Source: an uncultured Microbacterium sp.
GTDB lineage: Bacteria > Actinomycetota > Actinomycetes > Actinomycetales > Microbacteriaceae
DNA: 5,540 nucleotides
Assembly: GCA_937988695.1 (NCBI GenBank)
Contig: CALKHM010000098.1
Location: forward strand, 1-5,540
Reading direction: 5' to 3'
The notes beneath the pieces were generated by a model. The model saw only the letters and a list, made by a program, of their open reading frames with translations, made no database searches and was not told the origin of the DNA. The translations under genes and the position numbers were made by a program. The stretch's first letter is position 1. Each line of letters opens with the position of its first letter. Positions 1 through 5,326 of this stretch are shown piece after piece.

Positions 1-48
1 TACGAGATATTGGCGTGACTGGAGTTCAGACGTGTGCTCTTCCGATCT
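1..48. other. Illumina sequencing adapter (assembly contamination)
   Basis: This is synthetic library sequence, not genome. Bases 1-8 (TACGAGAT) match the end of the Illumina P7 oligo. Bases 9-14 (ATTGGC) are the reverse complement of GCCAAT, TruSeq index 6. Bases 15-48 match the TruSeq read-2 primer site, ending in GCTCTTCCGATCT. Genomic sequence begins at base 49. The identification comes from recall of published adapter sequences and the match looks exact throughout. The artefact also creates a false in-frame GTG start at 34 for the following gene, adding five spurious residues (MLFRS). Confidence 0.98.
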
Positions 49-408
49 GACGGCCTCATCGAGGCCACCGCACACGACGACCGCGGCTTCGCGCGCGAGC
101 GGCTGCGCGACATCGGCGGTCATCTCGACCATGCTGCCGGTCTCATCGACTCCTACCGCGAGCAGCTGCAGGGGTTGCTCGATCTCTACCTTGCCGAGGT
201 CTCCAACGGGATGAACCAGGTGATGAAGCGGCTGACCCTCATCGCGACGGTGTTCCTGCCGCTGACCTTCCTCACCGGCTTCTTCGGCATGAACTTCGGG
301 TGGCTCGTCGACGGGCTGGCGCCGGCGTGGACGTTCTGGGTATTCGGGATCGGGTCACTGGTGGTCTCCACCCTGGCCGTCGCCGTCTATCTGCGGCGTC
401 GCGGCTGA
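49..408 (+). CDS. corA: CorA family divalent metal ion transporter, C-terminal fragment
   Basis: CorA proteins are pentameric inner-membrane channels that take up Mg2+ (sometimes Co2+ or Ni2+). Only the last 119 residues are present, because the contig starts inside the gene. The fragment begins with the end of the long cytoplasmic helix (about residues 1-57, including the DSYREQLQGLLDLYL stretch). TM1 follows (LTLIATVFLPLTFLTGFF), ending in the signature Gly-Met-Asn selectivity motif at bases 286-294. After a short outer loop (FGWLVDGLAPA) comes TM2 and a basic RRRG tail, which matches the family's two-helix C-terminus. The reading frame continues upstream through the adapter to a GTG at 34, which is artificial, so the true start is missing. 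No partner gene is visible; the next gene is 50 bp away. CorA-type membership is secure; the transported ion cannot be read from this fragment. Confidence 0.93.
   Translation, partial: DGLIEATAHDDRGFARERLRDIGGHLDHAAGLIDSYREQLQGLLDLYLAEVSNGMNQVMKRLTLIATVFLPLTFLTGFFGMNFGWLVDGLAPAWTFWVFGIGSLVVSTLAVAVYLRRRG
378..401 (+). terminator. Possible weak hairpin at the end of corA
   Basis: Bases 378-385 (CGTCGCCG) pair with 394-401 (CGGCGTCG), with one T/T mismatch and an 8-nt loop. The hairpin ends 4 bases before the corA stop codon. It has no following T-run. Such hairpins arise easily by chance in GC-rich coding sequence, so this is only a candidate. Confidence 0.2.
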
Positions 409-446
409 TCGGGCGAACACGCGCTGCGAGAAGGCGATCGGTCTGC

Positions 447-458
447 GACACTGGCCGG
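447..458 (+). promoter_or_regulatory. Possible -10 box and leaderless start for the epimerase gene
   Basis: GACACT (447-452) lies exactly 6 nt before the ATG at 459. This is the same spacing as the clearer TAGACT and TAGAGT boxes elsewhere in the window. Positions 2 (A) and 6 (T) of the hexamer, the most conserved ones, are kept, but the first T is missing and I see no -35 box. No Shine-Dalgarno sequence lies close to the ATG, which favours a leaderless start. The remainder of the 50-bp gap (409-446) shows nothing recognisable. Confidence 0.35.
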
Positions 459-1475
459 ATGAGACTCCTCGTCCTGGGCGGCACGGGATGGCTCGGCGGG
501 CACGTCGCCGCGCAGGCTCTGGCATCCGGCCACGACGTCACCTGCGTGTCACGGCGCAGCGCGGCGGCGGCCGGCGCGCACGTCGTGCATGCCGACCGCG
601 ATCGGGACGATGCGCTGACCGAGGTCGCGGCCGGGCGGTGGGATGCCGCCGTGGATGTCGCCACCGGACCGGGGCAGGTGCGTCGGGCCGTTCGCGACCT
701 GGGCGAGGCGGTCGCGAAGTACGTCTACGTGTCGTCGGTCAGCGCCTACGCGTCGCAGCACGAGAGCGATGCCGACGAGTCGGCGGCGCTGTTCGAGCCG
801 CTCGAGGCCGACGAGCTGGCGAGCGTGGCGGACTATGGCGCGGCCAAGTCCGCGTGCGAGCAGGCCGTGCGCACGGGCTTTCCCGGCCGCCGCCACGCCA
901 TCGTCCGCCCCGGCCTGATCGGGGGCCCGGGCGATCGCAGCGGCCGCACCGGATACTGGCCGCGCCGGTTCGCACACCCGTCGAATCCGGCCGGCGAGGT
1001 GCTGGTCCCGGATGCCCCGCAGCTGCCGACATCCGTGATCGACGTGCGCGACCTCGCGGCGTTTCTCCTCACCCTGGCCGTGGGCGATGCGCACGGCGCG
1101 TTCAACGCCGTGGGTGAGCCCGTCGCCTTCTTCGACCACCTCGCCGCCGCACGCGAGGCCGCCGGGCACACCGGCCCGGTGGTGCTCGCCGGCCAGCAGT
1201 GGCTGCGCGCGCACGAGGTCGACGAGTGGGCGGGTCCCCGCTCGCTGCCGCTGTGGCTGGCCGATCCGGAAATGTACGGCATGAACACCCGGTCCAACGC
1301 CCGTGCGCGTGCTGCCGGGCTCGTTCTGCGCCCGCTCGCCGAGACCCTGACCGACGCTCTCGCCGACGCCCTCTCGGCCGACGGTGACCTCGCCCGGGGC
1401 GCGGGTCTGACCGATGCCGAGGAGCGCGAACTGCTGGCCGAGCTCGCCCGTGGCCGGCCGGCACCCCGCCGCTAG
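459..1475 (+). CDS. NAD(P)-dependent epimerase/dehydratase family protein (extended SDR)
   Basis: This is a 338-residue cytoplasmic Rossmann-fold oxidoreductase of the extended short-chain dehydrogenase class, of typical length for the family. The N-terminal MRLLVLGGTGWLGG gives the GxxGxxG dinucleotide-binding motif at G7, G10 and G13. The strand YVYVSSVSAY (88-97) supplies the probable catalytic serine (S92 or S93). The catalytic YxxxK is Y126-G-A-A-K130, followed by the RPG segment at 150-152 that usually closes the cofactor site. Substrate is unknown: the family includes sugar epimerases, dehydratases and reductases, and the C-terminal substrate domain (about 160-338) has no motif I can assign. 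The frame is open upstream to base 300, but that part overlaps corA; ATG 459 puts the Rossmann motif at the normal position near the N-terminus. The TAG stop lies inside the -10 box of the next gene. The 9-bp gap does not prove cotranscription with the transporter, which appears to have its own promoter. Confidence 0.9.
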   Translation: MRLLVLGGTGWLGGHVAAQALASGHDVTCVSRRSAAAAGAHVVHADRDRDDALTEVAAGRWDAAVDVATGPGQVRRAVRDLGEAVAKYVYVSSVSAYASQHESDADESAALFEPLEADELASVADYGAAKSACEQAVRTGFPGRRHAIVRPGLIGGPGDRSGRTGYWPRRFAHPSNPAGEVLVPDAPQLPTSVIDVRDLAAFLLTLAVGDAHGAFNAVGEPVAFFDHLAAAREAAGHTGPVVLAGQQWLRAHEVDEWAGPRSLPLWLADPEMYGMNTRSNARARAAGLVLRPLAETLTDALADALSADGDLARGAGLTDAEERELLAELARGRPAPRR

Positions 1476-1485
1476 ACTCGACCGG
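1473..1485 (+). promoter_or_regulatory. -10 box TAGACT with leaderless start for the MFS transporter
   Basis: TAGACT (1473-1478) fits the actinobacterial TAnnnT -10 consensus and is followed by 6 nt (CGACCG) and then GTG at 1485. Transcription would start at or next to the G of the start codon, giving a leaderless mRNA. No Shine-Dalgarno sequence is present, which agrees. The first three bases of the box are the TAG stop of the epimerase gene. No convincing -35 box was found. Confidence 0.65.
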
Positions 1486-2942
1486 TGACGCAGGCGCAGG
1501 GACCAGACGAGTACACGCCGGACCCCCGTCGCTGGGAAGTACTCGGGGTCCTGGTCGTCGTGCTGTTCATGTCGCTGATGAGCGTGAGCAGCGTCAACGT
1601 CACGTTGCCGACGATCCAGCACAGCCTGGCCGCCACCCAGTCCGAGCTGCAGTGGGTGCTCTCCGGCTACGCCCTGACATTCGGGATCGGCCTGGTGGCG
1701 GCCGGGCGCGCGGGCGACATCTACGGCCGCGGCCCGCTGTTCATCGCCGGCACGGCGATCTTCACGGCCAGCTCGATCTGGGCGGGGCTGGCGCCGGATC
1801 CGTTGCACCTGAACATCGCGCGGGCGGTGATGGGCATCGGCTCGGGCCTGAACTGCATGCAGGCCGTCGGCATGATCCAGCAGTACTTCCGCGGCGCCGA
1901 GCGGGGACGCGCGTTCGGCATCTTCGGCAGCGTCGTGGGTGTCTCAGTGTCGATCGGCCCGCTGCTGGGCGGCCTGCTCATCCAGGCCGGCGGCGAGAAC
2001 GCCGGCTGGCGGTGGACGTTCTTCGTGAACGTGCCGATCGGCATCCTCGCGATCGTGCTGGCGGCCGTCTGGATCCCCAAGCCGCTGCTGAACCGTCACA
2101 GGGAGAGCCTGTCTGGCCAGGCCCCGCCCAGTCGCGACCTCGATCCGGTGGGATCTGTGCTGCTGGGGCTGGCCGTGCTGGCGGTGATGTTCCCGTTCCT
2201 GGAGACCGGGGCGACGCCGCTGGTGTGGATCGCGCTGCCGGCGGGTGTCGGCATCCTGCTCGTGTGGATCTGGTGGGAAAACCACTACAAAGACCGGGGA
2301 CGCGCGCCCATGGTCGACCTGCACATCTTCCGCGTCACGAGCTTCGCGAACGGCACTCTGCTGGTGAGTCTGTACTTCCTCGGCATGACCAGCGTCTGGG
2401 TGCTCGTCGCGCTGTACATGCAGGAAGGTCTCGGACACACGGCACTCGAGTCGGGGTTCGTGGGTCTGCCGAGCTCCATCCTGTCGGCGTTGGCTGCGCT
2501 GTGGGCGGGACGCAGTGTCGCCAAGCTCGGCCGCAAGGTCGTGATCGGCGGCCTGTTCTGTGCCATCCTCGGCCTCGTCCTGAGCATCGTGGTGGTCTGG
2601 CTGCACGCGCAGGGCCTGGCCAGCGAATGGTGGCTGCTGGGCAGCCTCGCCTTCATCGGCATCGCGCAGGGCGCAGTGATCAGTCCGAACCAGGCCCTGA
2701 CCCTCGCCGAGGTCCCGCTGCAGTACGCCGGCAGCTCCGGCGGCATCATGCAGACCGGGCAGCGGGTGGGCACGTCGGTGGGCATCGCCGTGATCACCGC
2801 GATCTCGTTCGGCGTACTGGCGGTGAGCACCTGGGCGGGTGCGCTCATGGTCGGGTTCCTGGTCATCGCGGTCGTCGTGATCGTCGCGTTGGGCGTCGCC
2901 TTCCGCGACCTGCGGCAACGGCACGGCAACGCGTGGCTGTGA
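1485..2942 (+). CDS. MFS transporter, DHA2 (14-TM drug:H+ antiporter) type
   Basis: This is an integral membrane protein of 485 residues that should exchange a solute for protons. After a short hydrophilic N-terminus, TM1 starts near residue 18. Between TM2 and TM3, GRAGDIYGRG (74-83) is a form of MFS motif A with the key D78. The antiporter motif C is at about 150-163, ending SIGPLLGG. W175-R-W followed by FFVNVP (179-184) is characteristic of the DHA2 subfamily. Length and the number of hydrophobic segments fit 14 helices, with a cytoplasmic loop at about 198-222. DHA2 members mostly export drugs or other small molecules; the substrate here is unknown. GTG 1485 is chosen because it lies 6 nt after a -10 box and gives the expected short N-terminus. 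The stop overlaps the start of the lipoate ligase gene (GTGA), so the two are translationally coupled. Confidence 0.92.
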   Translation: MTQAQGPDEYTPDPRRWEVLGVLVVVLFMSLMSVSSVNVTLPTIQHSLAATQSELQWVLSGYALTFGIGLVAAGRAGDIYGRGPLFIAGTAIFTASSIWAGLAPDPLHLNIARAVMGIGSGLNCMQAVGMIQQYFRGAERGRAFGIFGSVVGVSVSIGPLLGGLLIQAGGENAGWRWTFFVNVPIGILAIVLAAVWIPKPLLNRHRESLSGQAPPSRDLDPVGSVLLGLAVLAVMFPFLETGATPLVWIALPAGVGILLVWIWWENHYKDRGRAPMVDLHIFRVTSFANGTLLVSLYFLGMTSVWVLVALYMQEGLGHTALESGFVGLPSSILSALAALWAGRSVAKLGRKVVIGGLFCAILGLVLSIVVVWLHAQGLASEWWLLGSLAFIGIAQGAVISPNQALTLAEVPLQYAGSSGGIMQTGQRVGTSVGIAVITAISFGVLAVSTWAGALMVGFLVIAVVVIVALGVAFRDLRQRHGNAWL

Positions 2943-3613
2943 CCTCGACGCTCGTCGTCCGCGGCGAGCCGTCCCTGGATGCTGCGGCCGACCTCGACCG
3001 CTCCGTCGGCCTGTTGCGCGCGGTCGCCGACGGCACGATCGAGCACGACCGCGTGGTGCGGTTGTACGCCCCGCTGCCGACGGTGGCGATGAGTCGCCGG
3101 GAGAGCCGGATGCCGGGGTTCGTCGCGGCGTCGCGCGCGGCGACCGAGCACGGGTTCACCCCCGTGGTGCGCCCCACCGGCGGGAGGGCCGTGGCCTACG
3201 ACCCGTCGTGCCTGGTGTTCGACATCGTCGTGCGTGAGCAAGGACTGGGCGATCAGCGCGAGCTGTTCACACGGGTGGGGTCGGCGCTCGTGAGTGCGCT
3301 GCGAGGCCTCGGCGTCGACGCGCGCCTGGGCGACGTTGCGGGGGAATACTGCCCCGGGGAGTTCAGCGTGAACGCTCGCGGCGCCGTCAAGCTCGTGGGC
3401 ACCTCGCAGCGTGCCGTCCGCGGTGCGCGTCTGCTGTCGGGCATGGTGCCGCTGGCGGATGTCGCCCGGCTGGCCGAGGTGCTGGTGGCGGTCAACGCGG
3501 CACTCGGGCTGGACTGGGACAAGGCCACCTTCGGCACGCTGCAGCAAGAGCCCGCCACGCAGCCGCGGATGCAGATCGAGGACGCGATCCTCGGGGCGCT
3601 CATCGATCTATGA
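2939..3613 (+). CDS. Lipoate-protein ligase A family protein (biotin/lipoate A/B ligase fold)
   Basis: The product is 224 residues, cytoplasmic, and belongs to the family that attaches lipoate or octanoate to lysines of E2 and GcvH lipoyl domains. Visible motifs are RPTGGRAVAY (78-87), the counterpart of the RRxxGGGxVxH acyl-adenylate loop with the third Gly replaced by Arg; EYCPGEFSVN (136-145), with C138; and KLVGTSQR (151-158), where K151 is the expected catalytic lysine. Only the catalytic domain is present; the C-terminal accessory domain of E. coli LplA is absent. It could therefore be a single-domain ligase, one half of a two-part ligase, or an amidotransferase resembling LipM/LipL; the sequence does not decide this. 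GTG 2939 overlaps the transporter stop by 4 bp. GTG 2933 is also in frame but would add only two residues. No Shine-Dalgarno sequence is visible, consistent with coupled translation. The end overlaps the convergent macro-domain gene by 14 bp. Confidence 0.9.
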   Translation: MTSTLVVRGEPSLDAAADLDRSVGLLRAVADGTIEHDRVVRLYAPLPTVAMSRRESRMPGFVAASRAATEHGFTPVVRPTGGRAVAYDPSCLVFDIVVREQGLGDQRELFTRVGSALVSALRGLGVDARLGDVAGEYCPGEFSVNARGAVKLVGTSQRAVRGARLLSGMVPLADVARLAEVLVAVNAALGLDWDKATFGTLQQEPATQPRMQIEDAILGALIDL

Positions 3614-3617
3614 GCGC
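3596..3617. terminator. Perfect inverted repeat shared by two convergent stop codons; candidate bidirectional terminator
   Basis: GCGCTCAT (3596-3603) and ATGAGCGC (3610-3617) form a perfect 8-bp stem with a 6-nt loop. The right arm holds the TGA of the lipoate ligase (3611-3613). The left arm holds TCA (3600-3602), the stop of the macro gene on the other strand. The stop codons pair with each other in the stem. Neither strand has a T-run after the stem, so it is not a classical intrinsic terminator, but U-poor hairpin terminators have been proposed in actinobacteria. It is the only candidate terminator between the convergent genes. Confidence 0.6.
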
Positions 3618-4103
3618 GTCGCCGATCATCCGGTAGGTGGGCTCGTCGTATCCGACCAGTCGCACCTCCCGCACGCCGGTCTCGGCGGCGCCGATCGCCT
3701 GGAGGGCGGCGGCGATCGCGTCGGCCTTCGGCCACCCGTAGACCCCCGCGCTGATCAGCGGGAAGGCGACGGACAGCGCCTCCAGCTCGTCGGCGACCTC
3801 GAGGCTGCGGCGGTAGCACGACAGCAGCAGCGATCGGTCGCGCTGCCCGGCGTGAACGTTCGGACCGACGGTGTGGATGACCCACCGTGCGGGAAGGTCG
3901 CCGGCGGTGGTCCAGCCCGCGTCACCGGTGGCAAGGCCGGTCGGGAACCGCGCGATGCAGTCCTGCAGGATCGCCGGCCCGCCGGCACGGTGGATGGCGC
4001 CGTCCACGCCGCCGCCGCCGCGCATCCCGTTGTTGGCGGCGTTCACGATCGCGTCGACCTGCTGCGCGGTGATGTCGCCGTGCACGGCGATGAGCTCAGG
4101 CAT
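3600..4103 (-). CDS. Macro-domain protein, probable O-acetyl-ADP-ribose deacetylase / ADP-ribosyl hydrolase (YmdB-like)
   Basis: This 167-residue, single-domain cytoplasmic protein resembles E. coli YmdB (MacroD type), which hydrolyses O-acetyl-ADP-ribose and removes ADP-ribose from modified acidic residues. Motifs in order are GDIT (9-12), DAIVNAANN (17-25), GGGGVDGAIHRAGG (29-42), GDLPARWVIHTVGP (68-81) and the phosphate-binding loop SAGVYGWPK (118-126). By alignment from memory with YmdB, N24 and D34 match its catalytic N25 and D35, so the enzyme should be active. The length is close to the 177 residues of YmdB. ATG 4103 is supported by a strong GGAGGA ribosome site 5 nt upstream and gives a normal N-terminus. 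It overlaps the end of the DUF488 gene by 8 bp and is presumably transcribed with it. The 3' end overlaps the convergent lipoate ligase gene within a shared hairpin. Confidence 0.93.
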   Translation of the reverse strand: MPELIAVHGDITAQQVDAIVNAANNGMRGGGGVDGAIHRAGGPAILQDCIARFPTGLATGDAGWTTAGDLPARWVIHTVGPNVHAGQRDRSLLLSCYRRSLEVADELEALSVAFPLISAGVYGWPKADAIAAALQAIGAAETGVREVRLVGYDEPTYRMIGDALIDR

Positions 4104-4635
4104 CCGGCTCCTCCGTTCCCGGGTAGGTGATGGTCAGCCCCTCCACGTGCGCGAACGGGGTGAGCGTCTCCTCGCGCTCGGCGCTGGCGCCGATGATGTC
4201 GAGAACACGGATGCCGCGCACGATCAGTGCATCGCCGACCAGCGAGCGGTGGCATCGCCACGGAACCGCCTCCGCGCACATGATCGCAGTCGGCGTCGTG
4301 CGTGCGGTCGAGAGCAGCTCGTCGATGCCTGCGGCGAACCCGGGGGTCTGCATGTAGTCGGCGTATCCGCGGAAGCTCGCGTTGCGCCAGCCGGTGTTGG
4401 TCGAGTCCTTGTGGGTGTGCCGCAGGCCGCCGAGCGCGGCCAGATGCCGGTAGCCGATGCCGTATGAGGCGAGTTGCGGACCGAGCACGTCCTCGTTGAA
4501 CTGCGGCGTGTGACGCGATCGCGGAACCGTGCGCACGTCGGCCACCTCCCGCGCTCCGTGGCCGGTCAGCAGACCGGCGAACTCCTCGACGGTGCGGGTC
4601 GAGTGTCCGATCGTCCACACCGTGAGCTGGTCCAT
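4096..4635 (-). CDS. DUF488 family protein
   Basis: This is a 179-residue soluble protein with the hallmarks of DUF488: TIGHSTRTVEEF near the N-terminus (8-19), DVRTVPRSRHTPQFN (33-47), the LGGLRHTHKDSTN region (68-80), and the conserved MCAEAVPWRCHRSLVGDAL (119-137) with two cysteines, C120 and C128. Biochemical function is not established as far as I know. Conserved H, R and C residues suggest an enzyme or nucleic-acid or ligand binder, but that is inference. ATG 4635 lies 6 nt after a TAGAGT -10 box and places TIGHS at the usual position. It is the first gene of a two-gene operon with the macro-domain protein, overlapping by 8 bp, and is divergent from the winged-helix regulator gene, with 61 bp between the start codons. 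The operon partner makes a link to ADP-ribose metabolism possible, but this cannot be shown from sequence. Confidence 0.92.
   Translation of the reverse strand: MDQLTVWTIGHSTRTVEEFAGLLTGHGAREVADVRTVPRSRHTPQFNEDVLGPQLASYGIGYRHLAALGGLRHTHKDSTNTGWRNASFRGYADYMQTPGFAAGIDELLSTARTTPTAIMCAEAVPWRCHRSLVGDALIVRGIRVLDIIGASAEREETLTPFAHVEGLTITYPGTEEPDA
4109..4114 (-). promoter_or_regulatory. Strong ribosome binding site of the macro-domain gene
   Basis: On the minus strand GGAGGA lies 5 nt upstream of ATG 4103, within the last codons of the DUF488 gene. It is the only clear Shine-Dalgarno sequence I see next to a start in this window. It sets the start of the macro gene and fits an internal operon gene, in contrast to the leaderless first genes. 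Confidence 0.75.
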
Positions 4636-4641
4636 GACCCG

Positions 4642-4647
4642 ACTCTA
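4642..4647 (-). promoter_or_regulatory. -10 box TAGAGT of the DUF488-macro operon (leaderless)
   Basis: On the minus strand TAGAGT is followed by 6 nt (CGGGTC) and ATG 4635. The spacing is identical to the TAGACT-N6-GTG arrangement of the MFS gene at 1485. There is no Shine-Dalgarno sequence in the 6-nt gap, and transcription probably begins at or beside the A of the ATG. No clear -35 box is visible. Confidence 0.65.
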
Positions 4648-4683
4648 CGACGGCAAGACGGAGCCGAGGTCCCGTGCGCTGGG

Positions 4684-4689
4684 TAGGAT
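4684..4689 (+). promoter_or_regulatory. -10 box TAGGAT of the regulator-MFS operon (leaderless)
   Basis: TAGGAT is followed by 7 nt (GGCGGTC) and ATG 4697. It fits TAnnnT and leaves no room for a ribosome site, indicating a leaderless mRNA. It shares the 61-bp divergent region 4636-4696 with the minus-strand DUF488 promoter; the two -10 boxes are 36 bp apart. A regulator bound here could affect both operons. Confidence 0.6.
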
Positions 4690-4696
4690 GGCGGTC

Positions 4697-5326
4697 ATGG
4701 CAACCGGCATCCGGGTCAGCCGACGCGAGGACGTGCTGCGCCTGCTCGAGTCCTCCGACGAGCCCCTGACGGTGGCTGCGCTCGCGGAGCTCCTCGGCAC
4801 GCACCCGAACACCGTGCGTCTGCACCTGGATCGCCTGGTCTCCGACGGCCTGGTCGAGCGGACGACCGACGGCCGGGGAGTGCCGGGTCGTCCAGCCCAG
4901 CTCTTCCAGCGCGTGCGCAAGGCGCCCGCAGCCGCGCCCGGCAGATACCGGATGCTCGCCGAGATCCTTGTCGAGAACCTGGCCGCCTCGGCGCAGCCGC
5001 AGCGCGCGGCGATCGAGGCCGGGCGACGCTGGGGGCGGCGCGAGGCCGAGCAGCAGCCGGGCCGGGAGCCCGTGGACGGACTCGTCGATCTGCTCGAGCG
5101 CGTGGGCTTCCAGCCGCGCGGCTGCACGGCGGACGGGCGCGTGGACGTGTGCCGTTGCCCGTTCTTGGAGCTCGCCCGCGAGCATCCCGACGTCGTCTGC
5201 TCGGTGCACCTCGGGCTCATGCAGGGGGCGTTGCAGGCCTGGGGGGATGACACCGCCGTCGATCGACTGGAGCGCCGCGAAGACCCCGACGTGTGTACGG
5301 CGCACCTGGTCGGCCGCATCGCATGA
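4697..5326 (+). CDS. Winged-helix transcriptional regulator with cysteine-rich C-terminal domain (ArsR-like/SufR-like family)
   Basis: This is a 209-residue DNA-binding regulator. Residues about 10-70 form a winged helix-turn-helix: LTVAALAELLGTHPNTVRLHLDRL (24-47) is the helix-turn-helix, and LVERTTDGRGVPGRPAQLF (52-70) is the wing. The C-terminal half carries C143, C152, C154, C168 and C200. C152-R-C154-PF and then C168-SVH resemble the CPF...C segment of SufR-like and related actinobacterial regulators, in which cysteines can hold a metal or Fe-S cluster. The 13-residue spacing between C154 and C168 equals one of the SufR spacings, but the other spacings do not fit, so cofactor binding is uncertain. 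ATG 4697 is preferred over the in-frame ATG 4688, which lies inside the -10 box. The stop overlaps the next MFS gene by 4 bp (ATGA), so the regulator probably controls that transporter and itself from the divergent promoter region. Confidence 0.87.
   Translation: MATGIRVSRREDVLRLLESSDEPLTVAALAELLGTHPNTVRLHLDRLVSDGLVERTTDGRGVPGRPAQLFQRVRKAPAAAPGRYRMLAEILVENLAASAQPQRAAIEAGRRWGRREAEQQPGREPVDGLVDLLERVGFQPRGCTADGRVDVCRCPFLELAREHPDVVCSVHLGLMQGALQAWGDDTAVDRLERREDPDVCTAHLVGRIA

Noticed and set aside
34..48. GTG start giving the CorA fragment an N-terminus MLFRS
   Set aside because: These codons lie entirely within Illumina adapter sequence; the gene is simply cut by the contig end.
300..458. Upstream extension of the epimerase frame into corA
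   Set aside because: It would place about 53 Arg/Gly-rich residues before the Rossmann motif and overlap corA; ATG 459 gives the normal N-terminus.
549..1808. Long open frame on the minus strand (419 codons) across the epimerase and MFS genes
   Set aside because: It is antisense to two well-supported genes, its translation is low-complexity and rich in Arg, Ala and His with no recognisable motif, and GC-rich DNA commonly produces such shadow frames.
1652..2938. Upstream extension of the lipoate ligase frame through the whole transporter gene
   Set aside because: The extension is a Gly/Arg-rich out-of-frame reading of the transporter; family motifs begin only after GTG 2939.
2285..3547. Long open frame on the minus strand opposite the MFS and lipoate ligase genes
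   Set aside because: It is antisense to two genes with clear family motifs and has no domain of its own.
4651..4666. CGGC-N8-GCCG inverted repeat in the divergent promoter region as an operator
   Set aside because: Four-base arms of C and G are expected by chance in this composition, so they cannot be called an operator without comparative data.
4688..4690. Alternative ATG start for the regulator
   Set aside because: It overlaps the TAGGAT -10 box and would not be part of the predicted transcript.
4043..5305. Long open frame on the minus strand spanning the regulator and DUF488 genes
   Set aside because: It conflicts with the regulator on the plus strand and with the correct DUF488 and macro frames on its own strand; no motifs were found.
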